Assembly (NCBI GenBank): GCA_035264445.1
Contig: DATFQE010000277.1
Span: forward strand, 1 to 15,347
Direction: 5' to 3'
DNA length: 15,347 bases
Origin: DATFQE01 sp035264445
Lineage (GTDB): Bacteria > Actinomycetota > Thermoleophilia > Gaiellales > Gaiellaceae
The notes under the pieces are model-generated. The model saw only the letters and a list, made by a program, of their open reading frames with translations, did not search any database and had not been told where the DNA came from. Position 1 is the first letter of the stretch. Each line of letters begins with the position of its first letter. Position numbers and translations under genes: made by a program. Of this stretch, positions 1 to 7,338 are shown piece after piece.

Positions 1-150
1 GTGTGCCCGCCCGACTTCCCGGTCTGCGTCTGCGGGCACGAGCCCGAGCTTCGTGCCCTGAACCGCCGGCCGATCCGGCCGAGCAGCCGCGAGACGGCAG
101 CCAATCCGCGCGCCGCGTCGGCGCGTCTGCGCGTGGCGGTAAGGACGTAG
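1..150 (+). CDS. rsmH: 16S rRNA (cytosine(1402)-N4)-methyltransferase RsmH, C-terminal end (partial)
   Basis: Only the last 49 residues and the TAG stop (148-150) are present; the 5' part lies before the window. The residues begin VCPPDFPVCVCGHEPELR and end NPRAASARLRVAVRT. This is the typical RsmH (MraW) tail: a CxCPPxFPxCxCG segment, then a R(R)PIRPS stretch, then NPRAxSARLRVAE-like residues. RsmH methylates N4 of C1402 in the 16S rRNA P site using S-adenosylmethionine, and in most bacteria it heads the dcw cluster just before ftsL, exactly as here. The ftsL-like gene starts two bases after the stop. The catalytic domain cannot be judged because it is outside the window. The identification rests on the tail motif plus position. 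Confidence 0.9.
   Translation: MCPPDFPVCVCGHEPELRALNRRPIRPSSRETAANPRAASARLRVAVRT
141..145 (+). promoter_or_regulatory. Ribosome binding site of the ftsL-like gene
   Basis: AAGGA lies 7 bases before the ATG at 153, inside the last codons of rsmH. It decides the start: the same reading frame is open back to base 3, but that stretch overlaps the conserved RsmH tail, so the longer start is rejected. Confidence 0.65.
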
Positions 151-152
151 CG

Positions 153-521
153 ATGGCGGTCGGCGCGGCTGCGGCAAAACCGCTTCACAAGGCTTCGCGA
201 CCCAGGCCGCGCGCTGTCGCGAAGAAGCGTCCGGCGCGCTCGAAGGGCGTCGCCGGCGGCATCGTCTGGATCGCCTTCGTCACCGCGCTGCTCGCCGGAG
301 TCGTCGCGCTCAACGTCGCCGTCCTCCGCCTCAACGTCGAGCTCGACGGCCTCGCGCGCGAAAAGCAGGAGCTGAGGGCGGGCAACAATGAGCTCGCCTC
401 GCGCCTCGCGGGGCTGGAGGCGTCGGGCCGCATCGAGTCGCTCGCCCGCACGGAGCTCGGCCTCGTCCCCGCCGAGCCGGACCAGACGACCTACGTCACG
501 CTCGACCCGGCGGGGCGATGA
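153..521 (+). CDS. ftsL: FtsL-like septum formation protein
   Basis: A 122-residue bitopic membrane protein. It has a basic, Ala/Pro-rich cytoplasmic tail (about 1-32), one transmembrane helix (about 34-57, VWIAFVTALLAGVVALNVAV), then a coiled coil with Leu/Glu heptads (about 58-90). The end is the FtsL/DivIC-type motif IESLARTELGLVPAEPDQTTYV (94-115, written here as one run of related FtsL residues). Known role of the family: it forms a trimer with FtsB/DivIC and FtsQ that recruits and activates FtsW-FtsI at the septum. Position between rsmH and ftsI is the canonical ftsL place. FtsL and FtsB/DivIC are hard to tell apart by sequence, so the symbol rests mainly on synteny. The ATG at 153 follows AAGGA. 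The stop overlaps the ftsI ATG (ATGA, 518-521), implying coupled translation. Confidence 0.85.
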   Translation: MAVGAAAAKPLHKASRPRPRAVAKKRPARSKGVAGGIVWIAFVTALLAGVVALNVAVLRLNVELDGLAREKQELRAGNNELASRLAGLEASGRIESLARTELGLVPAEPDQTTYVTLDPAGR

Positions 522-2203
522 CCGGCCCGCGGCTGGCCAACCGCCGCATACGCCTGCTGCTCGCCGTCTTCGCCGTCGCGTTCGCGGCCATGCTCGGCCG
601 CGCGGTCTGGCTGCAGGCCGTTCAGGCGGGAACGCTCTCCCGGCTCGCTACGGAGCAGCACGACACGAGCGTCACGCTCCCGGCCGGGCGAGGAGCGATC
701 GTCGACCGGAACGGCCTCCAGCTCGCGATCGGACGCGAGGCGACGACCGTCTTCGCGAACCCCCGCCAGGTCGCCGACCCCAAGGCTGCCGCCCTGGCGG
801 CGGGTAAGGATCTGAACCTCGACCCCGAGGAGCTCTACCCGCGGCTCGCCGACCGCTCGCGCGGCTTCGTCTACATCGCGCGGAAGACCGATCCCGAGCG
901 CGCGCGTACGCTCGAGAAGCGCGGCATTACCGGCATCTTCTTCACGTCCGAGGAGCGCCGGACGTATCCGCAGGGGCGCATCGCCTCGCAGGTCGTCGGC
1001 TACGCGGGGCTCGACAACAAGGGCCTTGCGGGCCTCGAGCTGCAGCTCGACCGGCCCCTTTCGGGCCGTTCCGGGCACGAGCGCTATGTCCGCGATCCCA
1101 GCGGCCGCTCGATCGACGTCGTCGAGTCGCGGCCTGCGCGCGACGGCGACGACGTGATGCTGACCATCGACCACACGATCCAGTCGTATGCCGAGAGCGT
1201 CCTCCAGCGGACGGTCACCAACTGGGGCGCGAAGGCGGGCTCCGCGATCGTGCTCGACCCGAGGAACGGCGAGGTCCTCGCGATGGCGACCGTGCCCAGC
1301 TTCGACGCGAACCGGTACGGCTACGTCCCGCGCGACCTTCAGCGCAACCGCGCGGTGACTGACACCTACGAGCCCGGCTCGACGTTCAAGGTGGTGACGA
1401 TCGCGGCCGCGCTGTCGACGAAGGTCGTCGCGCCGTCGACCTCCTTCGTGCTCCCGTACGAGCTCGAGGTCGCCGACCGCAAGATCCACGACTCGCACGA
1501 GCGCTCGACGCAGCGGATGACGGTCGCGCAGATCCTCTCGCGCTCTTCGAACGTGGGGACGATCACCGTCGCCGAGATGCTCGGCCAGAACCGACTCGCA
1601 CGCTGGATCGACCGCTTCGGCTTCGGCCGCAAGACCGGCGTCGACTTCCCGGGCGAGACGCGCGGAATCGTGCTTCCGGTCGAGAAGTGGTCGGGCTCGA
1701 CGATCGGCAACGTCCCGATCGGCCAGGGCATCGCCGTCACGCCCATCCAGATGGCGGCCGCATACGGCGCGATCGCGAACGGCGGCGTCTGGGAGCGCCC
1801 CCATCTCGTCCGTCGCGTTGGCTCGCGACCGACGGGCGGGCGGGACCAGCGCCGGATCACCTCACGCGTCGTGTCCTCCCAGGTCATGGCGATGATGCAG
1901 GACGTCGTCAACGAGGCCGGCGGCACGGGCGCCCTGGCGCGGCTCGAGGGCTACAGCGTCGCGGGCAAGACCGGGACGGCCTCCAAGCCCGACCGTGGCG
2001 GCTACTCCGACTCGCGCTACGTCGCCTCGTTCGTCGGCGTCGTGCCTGCGAGCGCCCCTCGCCTCGTCGTGCTCGTGTCGATCGACGAGCCGAAGGGCGC
2101 CATCTGGGGCGGCGTCGTGGCGGCGCCGGCATTCCAGGAGATCGCGCGTTACGCGCTCCAGTACCTCGAGATCCCACCCGACGACCTCGGCGCCACTCGC
2201 TAA
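518..2203 (+). CDS. ftsI: Septal peptidoglycan transpeptidase (penicillin-binding protein 2/3 family), FtsI
   Basis: A 561-residue class B penicillin-binding protein. It cross-links peptide stems of new septal peptidoglycan (D,D-transpeptidation) outside the membrane, working with FtsW. It has a short cytoplasmic end, a membrane anchor at about 11-30, then a dimerisation/pedestal domain with GRGAIVDRNG (57-66) and GLAGLE (169-174). The transpeptidase domain follows: active-site SxxK is S288-T-F-K291 in YEPGSTFK, the second motif is S343-S-N345, and the KTG motif is K484-T-G486. All three motifs are intact. There is no C-terminal PASTA domain. The ATG overlaps the ftsL stop. Twelve bases separate its TAA from murE. 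PBP2-type homologues share the fold, but the dcw position supports FtsI. Confidence 0.95.
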   Translation: MTGPRLANRRIRLLLAVFAVAFAAMLGRAVWLQAVQAGTLSRLATEQHDTSVTLPAGRGAIVDRNGLQLAIGREATTVFANPRQVADPKAAALAAGKDLNLDPEELYPRLADRSRGFVYIARKTDPERARTLEKRGITGIFFTSEERRTYPQGRIASQVVGYAGLDNKGLAGLELQLDRPLSGRSGHERYVRDPSGRSIDVVESRPARDGDDVMLTIDHTIQSYAESVLQRTVTNWGAKAGSAIVLDPRNGEVLAMATVPSFDANRYGYVPRDLQRNRAVTDTYEPGSTFKVVTIAAALSTKVVAPSTSFVLPYELEVADRKIHDSHERSTQRMTVAQILSRSSNVGTITVAEMLGQNRLARWIDRFGFGRKTGVDFPGETRGIVLPVEKWSGSTIGNVPIGQGIAVTPIQMAAAYGAIANGGVWERPHLVRRVGSRPTGGRDQRRITSRVVSSQVMAMMQDVVNEAGGTGALARLEGYSVAGKTGTASKPDRGGYSDSRYVASFVGVVPASAPRLVVLVSIDEPKGAIWGGVVAAPAFQEIARYALQYLEIPPDDLGATR

Positions 2204-2215
2204 CCTCGCCGGTCG

Positions 2216-3652
2216 ATGAAGCTGCGCGAGCTCAGTGCGGCGCTCTCGCCCACGGAGGTCGTCGGCGACGACTCCGTGGAGATCGCGGACCTTGCGTACG
2301 CGGCCGGCGCCGTGCGCCCGGGCGCGCTCTTCTTCTGCGTCCCCGGCTCGCGCGCCGACGGCCACGACTTCGCCGCCGCTGCCGTCGAGCGCGGAGCGGC
2401 AGCGCTCGTGGTCGAGCGCCAGGTTCCGGTCGCCGTCCCGCAGATCGTCGTCGAGGAGACCCGCGCCGCGATGCCCGGCGCGGCGGCCGCGTTCTTCGGC
2501 TACCCGACCCGCGAGCTCGAGGTCGCGGGCGTCACCGGGACGACGGGCAAGACGACGACGACGTATCTCCTTTACGCGATCCTGGAGGCCGCGGGCCGCA
2601 GGCCGGGGTTGATGGGTACGGTCGAGAGCCGGATCGGCGGTGAGCGGAAACCCGCGGTCCGGACGACACCGGAGGCAATCGACCTCCAGCGGGCGTTCCG
2701 CGCGATGCTCGACGCCGGCGACCGCAGCGTTGCCCTCGAGGCGACCTCACACGGCTCCGAGCTCGGCCGGCTCGCGGGGATCCGCTTCGCTGCGCTCGCC
2801 TTCACGAACCTGAGCGAGGAGCACCTCGACTTCCACGGGACGATGGAGCGGTACTACGCGGCGAAGCGGCGGCTGTTCGTCGGGCCCGAGCCGCCGCCCG
2901 CGGCCGTCAACGTCGGCGACGCCTACGGCCGCGAGCTCGCGGACGAGCTGCGGGCGCTCGGGCGCGCGCCGCTGCTGACCTTCGGCTTCGCGGACGACGC
3001 CGAGATCCGGCCCGACGGCCTCGAGCACGGCCGCCTCCGCGCCGGCAGCATCGAGCTCGAGACGCGGCTGCGCGGCCGCTTCAACGTCGAGAACGTGCTG
3101 GCCGCCGTGTCGGTCGCTCTGCTGCTCGATGTCGAGGACGAGGCGATCGCCGAGGGGATCGCGCGCGTCGAGGGTGTTCCGGGTCGGTTCGAGACCATCG
3201 ACGAGGGCCAGCCGTTCACCGTCGTGGTCGACTACTCGCATAAGCCCGGCGCGCTGGAGAACGTCCTGCGGACGGCCCGCGACCTCGCGACCGGGCGGGT
3301 GCTCTGCGTCTTCGGCTGCGGCGGCGACCGTGACCGCACGAAGCGGCCGCTCATGGGCCGGATCGCGGCCGACCTGGCCGACGTCGCCATCGTTACCTCG
3401 GACAATCCGCGGAGCGAGGACCCCGACGCGATCATCGACGAGGTGGTCGCCGGCGCGCCGGGGCGGCTCGAGGTCGAGCCCGACCGCGCGAAGGCGATCG
3501 GGCAGGCGCTGGAAGGTGCGCAGGCGGGCGACGTCGTCGTGATCGCCGGAAAGGGCCATGAGCAGGGGCAGGAGCTCGACGGGCGCGTCGTGCCCTTCGA
3601 CGACCGCGACGTCGCACGGGAGACGCTTCGCGCGCTGGGGGCGCGCGCGTGA
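2216..3652 (+). CDS. murE: UDP-N-acetylmuramoyl-L-alanyl-D-glutamate--2,6-diaminopimelate ligase MurE
   Basis: A 478-residue cytoplasmic Mur ligase that adds the third amino acid to UDP-MurNAc-L-Ala-D-Glu using ATP. Its N-terminal UDP-binding domain is about 1-100. The ATPase P-loop is VTGTTGKTTT (106-115, Lys112), and the lysine expected to be carbamylated is K217 in YYAAKRRLF. The C-terminal domain carries DYSHKP (339-344), FGCGGDRD (366-373) and GKGHEQ (445-450). The selectivity motif is D396-N-P-R399, the form known for meso-diaminopimelate enzymes; lysine-adding enzymes differ here. I therefore infer A1gamma-type or other meso-DAP peptidoglycan. Length is normal. The ATG at 2216 lacks a strong ribosome-binding site. 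The stop overlaps the murF GTG (GTGA, 3649-3652). Confidence 0.96.
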   Translation: MKLRELSAALSPTEVVGDDSVEIADLAYAAGAVRPGALFFCVPGSRADGHDFAAAAVERGAAALVVERQVPVAVPQIVVEETRAAMPGAAAAFFGYPTRELEVAGVTGTTGKTTTTYLLYAILEAAGRRPGLMGTVESRIGGERKPAVRTTPEAIDLQRAFRAMLDAGDRSVALEATSHGSELGRLAGIRFAALAFTNLSEEHLDFHGTMERYYAAKRRLFVGPEPPPAAVNVGDAYGRELADELRALGRAPLLTFGFADDAEIRPDGLEHGRLRAGSIELETRLRGRFNVENVLAAVSVALLLDVEDEAIAEGIARVEGVPGRFETIDEGQPFTVVVDYSHKPGALENVLRTARDLATGRVLCVFGCGGDRDRTKRPLMGRIAADLADVAIVTSDNPRSEDPDAIIDEVVAGAPGRLEVEPDRAKAIGQALEGAQAGDVVVIAGKGHEQGQELDGRVVPFDDRDVARETLRALGARA

Positions 3653-4935
3653 TCCCGCTTCCGCTCGCGGAGGTGGAGCCGCTCGGCCGCCTGACCCGCT
3701 CCGGCTGGACCGACCAGGCGACCGGCATGCAGGTCGACTCCCGGAAGATCGAGGAGGGCGACCTGTTCGTCGCCGTCGCCGGCGGAGCGGACTTCGCCAA
3801 GCACGCCCTCGCGCGCGGTGCGTCTGCGGTGCTCGTCCCGGACGACGAGTTCGGCGCGCTCGCCGCGATCGGCGCCGCCGTCCGCTCGCGGAGCGACGCA
3901 AAGGTCGTCGGAATCACGGGCTCCACCGGCAAGACGTCGACGAAGGACATCCTCGCGGCGCTGTGCGCACCGCACGCGAGCGTCGTCGCCGCCGAGGGCG
4001 GGCACAACAACGAGATCGGCCTGCCACTCACGCTCGCTGCGATCGAGCCGGACACCGAGCTCGTGATCGCGGAGATGGGCATGCGCGGGCTCGGGCAGAT
4101 CGCCGAGCTCTGCGAGCTCGCGCGTCCGGACATCGGGATCGTGACGAGCATCGGCCCGGTGCACCTCGAGCTGCTGGGAACCGTCGAGCGGGTCGCCCAG
4201 GCGAAGGCGGAGATCTTCGGGGCGCTCCCGCCTCACGGGACGGCGATTGCGCCCGTCGGCGTCGACGAGCTGGCGCCGTACCTCCCGGCCGATGCGAGGC
4301 TCTTCGGGCCGGGAGGCGACGCCTCCGTCGAGGACTTCGAGGTCGTCGACGGGCAGTCGAACGTCCGCTTCCAGCTGCGAGGAACGACGCTGGAGCTTCG
4401 CTTCAACTTCACCGCGCGCCACCAGGCCGACAACGCGGCCGCGGCCCTGCTCGCCTACGAAGCGTTGGGCCTCCCGCTCGACCGCGCCCAGGAGGGCGCC
4501 GACCGGATCGCGTTCTCGCGCTGGCGCGGGGAGGAAACCCCGCTTCCCGGCGAAGGTCTCCTCATCAACGACGCCTACAACGCCAACCCGGTCTCGATGG
4601 AGGCTGCCCTGGAGCACCTGACCGCGCGAGCGGGCGGCCGCCGCCGCGTCGCCGTGCTCGGGGACATGGCCGAGCTAGGCCCGGACGCGCGGGCGTACCA
4701 CCGTCTCGTCGGCGTCGCCGCGGCCGAGAACGCCGACGTGGTGGTCGCCGTCGGCGAGCTGGCCCGCGGCTACCTCGGCGCGGGGGCTGCGGAAGAGCGC
4801 CATGCGATATCGGTGGAGGACGCTGTCGCCCTGCTCGACGAGGTCGTGCGGTCGGGAGACGTCGTGCTCGTGAAAGCGTCCCGCAGCGTCGGGCTCGAAC
4901 GGGTGGCCGAAGCGCTCGCGGCCGCGAAGGTCTAG
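3649..4935 (+). CDS. murF: UDP-N-acetylmuramoyl-tripeptide--D-alanyl-D-alanine ligase MurF
   Basis: A 428-residue cytoplasmic Mur ligase that joins D-Ala-D-Ala to the UDP-MurNAc-tripeptide, giving the pentapeptide precursor. The N-terminal domain holds the DSRKIEEGDLFVA segment (30-42). The P-loop is GITGSTGKTSTKD (88-100, Lys95), with GHNNEIGLPLT (118-128) next, then EMGMRG (142-147), the MurF/MurE ligase landmarks. INDAYNANP (306-314) is the characteristic MurF C-terminal motif. Length is slightly short for the family (about 450). The GTG start overlaps the murE TGA. It is followed by the largest gap in the cell-wall part of the window, 169 bases, before mraY. No ddl (D-Ala-D-Ala ligase) gene is in the window, so its substrate must be made elsewhere in the genome. 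Confidence 0.95.
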   Translation: MIPLPLAEVEPLGRLTRSGWTDQATGMQVDSRKIEEGDLFVAVAGGADFAKHALARGASAVLVPDDEFGALAAIGAAVRSRSDAKVVGITGSTGKTSTKDILAALCAPHASVVAAEGGHNNEIGLPLTLAAIEPDTELVIAEMGMRGLGQIAELCELARPDIGIVTSIGPVHLELLGTVERVAQAKAEIFGALPPHGTAIAPVGVDELAPYLPADARLFGPGGDASVEDFEVVDGQSNVRFQLRGTTLELRFNFTARHQADNAAAALLAYEALGLPLDRAQEGADRIAFSRWRGEETPLPGEGLLINDAYNANPVSMEAALEHLTARAGGRRRVAVLGDMAELGPDARAYHRLVGVAAAENADVVVAVGELARGYLGAGAAEERHAISVEDAVALLDEVVRSGDVVLVKASRSVGLERVAEALAAAKV

Positions 4936-4972
4936 GACAGGTGCTCCTTGCCGCAATGAGCCCATCGCTTCC

Positions 4973-5012
4973 GGCGACCGCTGAGCGGCGCGATGCCGCG
5001 TCCTCAGTCGCC
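4973..5012 (+). promoter_or_regulatory. Imperfect stem-loop in the murF-mraY gap
   Basis: The gap 4936-5104 has no convincing gene. Reading the bases, GGCGA (4973-4977) pairs with TCGCC (5008-5012), CTGA (4981-4984) with TCAG (5004-5007), and GCGGC (4985-4989) with GCCGC (4995-4999). That makes 14 pairs with a five-base loop (4990-4994), a three-base bulge (4978-4980) and a four-base bulge (5000-5003). No run of T follows, so it is not a standard intrinsic terminator. Function is unknown; possibilities are a leader or processing element for mraY, or chance in GC-rich DNA. The pairing is seen; the role is not. Confidence 0.35.
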
Positions 5013-5023
5013 CCGACGCTGGT

Positions 5024-5082
5024 AAGCATCGAGGCTCCCTGCGTCCTTGCCTCGCTTGCTCATCGACCCCCGGAAGCGGGGG
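5024..5082 (+). promoter_or_regulatory. Two further hairpins just upstream of mraY
   Basis: CGAGGC (5030-5035) is the reverse complement of GCCTCG (5049-5054), with a 13-base loop. An alternative register adds AAGC/GCTT (5024-5027, 5054-5057) around a bulge. Next, CCCCCG (5067-5072) pairs with CGGGGG (5077-5082) around a GAAG tetraloop. The second hairpin ends 22 bases before the mraY ATG. Neither has a T tract, and I find no good -35/-10 pair in the gap. Confidence 0.3.
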
Positions 5083-5104
5083 CACATCACCGCAAGAAGC
5101 ACTG

Positions 5105-6097
5105 ATGGAGAAGGTCATCGCCGCCGGCCTCTTCGCGATGGTCCTGTCGATCATCGTCGGCCCCAAGTTCATCGAGTTCCTCCGGCGCAACGAGCTCGGT
5201 CAGTACATCCGCGAGGAAGGTCCGGTATGGCATCGCACGAAGCAGGGCACGCCGACGATGGGCGGCGTCCTGATCGTCCTCGCCTCATCGCTCCCGTTTC
5301 TGATCCTGAGCGAGTACACCTTGTCGGCGCTCACGGTCTTCGCGGTCACGCTCGCCTGCGGGGCGATTGGCTTCCTCGACGACTTCACCAAGGTCAGGCG
5401 CCGCCGCTCGCTCGGCCTGCCGGGCCGGTGGAAGCTCCTGCTGCTCGGGGCCATCACCGTCTTCCTCGCCTGGGCCGCCCGCGAGCAGGGGCTCGACACC
5501 GACGTCTACCTTCCGGCCCTCGGGCAGGTCGAGCTGTCGTGGCTCTGGTACGTGCTCGTCTTCTTCATCGTCGCGGGTGCGGCCAACGGCGTGAACCTCA
5601 CCGACGGCCTCGACGGCCTCGCCGCCGGGACCGGGATCATCGCGCTGCTCACCTGCACAGCGCTACCCGTGATCGCATTCATCCGCTCGCGCGGCGACAC
5701 CGACCTCGACCTCGCAATCCTCGGGGCGGCGTTGATCGGGGGCACGATCGGATTCCTCTGGTACAACGCCTTCCCGGCCGAGGTCTTCATGGGCGACACC
5801 GGCTCAATGGCCATCGGCGGCGCGCTGGCCGGCTTCGCGGTGATGACGAAGACCGAGACGCTCTTGCCGCTGATCGGCGGCATCTTCCTGATCGAGGCCC
5901 TCTCCGTGATGATCCAGGTCTTCACGTTCAAGTACCTGGGCCGGCGCGTCTTCCTGATGGCGCCCATCCACTACCACTTCGAGATGAAGGCGTGGTCGGA
6001 AACGAAGATCATGGTGCGCTTCTGGATCCTGACCGCGATCCTCTGCGGCTCCGCCTTCGCGCTCTACTACCGCTACTACATCTCGTTCCGCGCCTAG
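5105..6097 (+). CDS. mraY: Phospho-N-acetylmuramoyl-pentapeptide-transferase MraY
   Basis: A 330-residue polytopic membrane enzyme that transfers phospho-MurNAc-pentapeptide from UDP to undecaprenyl phosphate, forming lipid I on the inner face of the membrane. Landmarks in order are TPTMGG (49-54), the Asp pair in LDDFTK (D92, D93), NLTDGLDGLA (164-173), FMGDTGS (228-234; D231 matches the catalytic Asp region of the family) and PIHYHFE (287-293). The usual HHH of the last motif reads H289-Y290-H291 here. About ten hydrophobic helices are visible. Length is slightly below the family's usual 320-360 midpoint. The N-terminus is complete at the ATG. The ATG overlaps the stop of a 49-codon open frame (TGATG) that I do not accept as a gene. 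Its TAG shares one base with the murD GTG. Confidence 0.96.
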   Translation: MEKVIAAGLFAMVLSIIVGPKFIEFLRRNELGQYIREEGPVWHRTKQGTPTMGGVLIVLASSLPFLILSEYTLSALTVFAVTLACGAIGFLDDFTKVRRRRSLGLPGRWKLLLLGAITVFLAWAAREQGLDTDVYLPALGQVELSWLWYVLVFFIVAGAANGVNLTDGLDGLAAGTGIIALLTCTALPVIAFIRSRGDTDLDLAILGAALIGGTIGFLWYNAFPAEVFMGDTGSMAIGGALAGFAVMTKTETLLPLIGGIFLIEALSVMIQVFTFKYLGRRVFLMAPIHYHFEMKAWSETKIMVRFWILTAILCGSAFALYYRYYISFRA

Positions 6098-7338
6098 TGG
6101 AGGGCTTGCCCCGGTCCGCACTCGTCGTCGGGCTCGCCCGGTCGGGGCAGGCCGCGGCGCTTGCGCTGGCCCGACGAGGCGTGCGCGTGGTCGGGATCGA
6201 CCGCCGCTCCGCGCTCGACGTCGGGAGGCTCGGCGAGGCGGGTGTCGAAGTCCACGTGGGCACCGAGGACGAGGAGCTGGTCGAGGCAATGGAGCTCGTG
6301 ATCAAGAGCCCGGGGGTACCGGGCGAGGCGCCGCCCATCGCACGGGCGCGCCGCCTCGGCGTGCCGGTCTGGAGCGAGGTGGAGCTCGGTTATCGCCTGC
6401 TGCCGGGGGTCGAGATCGTCGCCGTGACCGGGACGAACGGCAAGACGACCACGAGTGAGCTGCTCGGCGTGATCCTCGGCGCGCCGGTCGCCGGGAACGT
6501 CGGTCGCGCGCTCAGCGAGCTGGACGGCGTCGTTGCCGCCGGTCGCGTCGTCTGCGAGGTCTCCTCGTTCCAGCTCGAGGACGTGCACGAGTTCCGTCCC
6601 CGGGCCGCCGTGCTGCTCAATCTCGAGGCCGACCACCTCGACCGGCACGGGACGTTCGACGCCTATCGCGACGCCAAGCTTCGCGTCTTCGAGAACCAGG
6701 TCTCGGGCGAGGTCGCGGTCGTTCCTCGCGGCTTCGGGCCGGTCCCGGGGTCTGCGCGACGAGTGGAGTTCGGCGACTCGGATCCGTTGCCGGCCGAACC
6801 GCGCATCCCGGGCGCACACAACCGCGAGAACGCTGCGGCCGCGACCGCGGTTGCCCGCGCACTCGGCGTCCCCGACGACGCGATCGCCCGGGGACTCGCG
6901 AGCTTCCCCGGCGTCCCGCACAGGCTCGAGCTCGTCCGGGAGGTGGGAGGCGTGCGCTTCGTGAACGACTCGAAGGCGACGAACGTCGCCGCTGCCCTGC
7001 GCGGCCTGGCCGCCTATGCGGAACCGCTCCACCTGATCCTCGGCGGCTCGCTCAAGGGCGAGAGCTTCGCGCCGCTCGCGCGCGGGATCCGCGAGCGCGG
7101 CGGCGTGCGCTCGGTCCTGCTGGTCGGCGAGGCCCGCGACGAGCTGGCTGCGGCCCTCGACGCGGAGGGCCTCGGCTACGAGCGGGCGGGCACCCTCGAC
7201 CGCGCGGTCTCAGCGGCGGTCGGCGCGGCCCGCAACGGCGACGTCGTCCTGCTCTCGCCGGCGTGCGCGAGCTACGACCAGTTCGCGAACTTCGAGGAGC
7301 GTGGCGACGAGTTCCGCCGCCTCGTGGCGGCGCTATGA
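6097..7338 (+). CDS. murD: UDP-N-acetylmuramoylalanine--D-glutamate ligase MurD
   Basis: A 413-residue cytoplasmic ligase adding D-Glu to UDP-MurNAc-L-Ala. The N-terminal Rossmann-like domain opens with ALVVGLARSGQAAA (8-21). The P-loop is VTGTNGKTTT (110-119, Lys116), then EVSSFQLE (154-161), LEADHLDRHG (176-185) and the likely carbamylated K194 in YRDAKLRVF. The C-terminal domain has VNDSKATN (289-296) and LSPACASYDQFANFEERG (386-403), a strong MurD signature. The reading frame is open far upstream through mraY, so the start is inferred: GTG at 6097 overlaps the mraY TAG (TAGTG), and the next in-frame option is TTG at 6106. The middle domain is about 30 residues shorter than in E. coli MurD. 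The stop overlaps the ftsW ATG. Confidence 0.95.
   Translation: MEGLPRSALVVGLARSGQAAALALARRGVRVVGIDRRSALDVGRLGEAGVEVHVGTEDEELVEAMELVIKSPGVPGEAPPIARARRLGVPVWSEVELGYRLLPGVEIVAVTGTNGKTTTSELLGVILGAPVAGNVGRALSELDGVVAAGRVVCEVSSFQLEDVHEFRPRAAVLLNLEADHLDRHGTFDAYRDAKLRVFENQVSGEVAVVPRGFGPVPGSARRVEFGDSDPLPAEPRIPGAHNRENAAAATAVARALGVPDDAIARGLASFPGVPHRLELVREVGGVRFVNDSKATNVAAALRGLAAYAEPLHLILGGSLKGESFAPLARGIRERGGVRSVLLVGEARDELAAALDAEGLGYERAGTLDRAVSAAVGAARNGDVVLLSPACASYDQFANFEERGDEFRRLVAAL

Noticed and set aside
3..152. N-terminal extension of the ftsL-like gene in the open frame from base 3
   Set aside because: The stretch overlaps the conserved RsmH C-terminus in another frame, is Arg/Pro-rich, and a good ribosome-binding site precedes the ATG at 153.
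491..1804. Long open frames on the minus strand (for example here, and at 2747-3901, 3232-4617, 8786-10396, 13364-14614)
   Set aside because: They mirror well-identified + strand genes, are rich in Arg, Asp and Ala, and carry no recognisable motif; such shadows are expected in GC-rich DNA.
5067..5082. Intrinsic terminator before mraY
   Set aside because: The CCCCCG/CGGGGG hairpin is not followed by a T run, and stopping transcription inside an essential operon is unlikely without an internal promoter, which I do not see.
4956..5105. A 49-codon open frame filling the murF-mraY gap, with its TGA overlapping the mraY ATG
   Set aside because: Only about two thirds of its third codon positions are G or C, well below the neighbouring genes, it has no well-placed ribosome-binding site (GGACAGG is too far), and the peptide resembles nothing I know. 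Kept only as an alternative in the gap finding.
5047..6096. Long upstream extension of the murD frame through mraY
   Set aside because: It is an Arg/His/Pro-rich shadow of the mraY gene; MurD sequence begins only near 6097.
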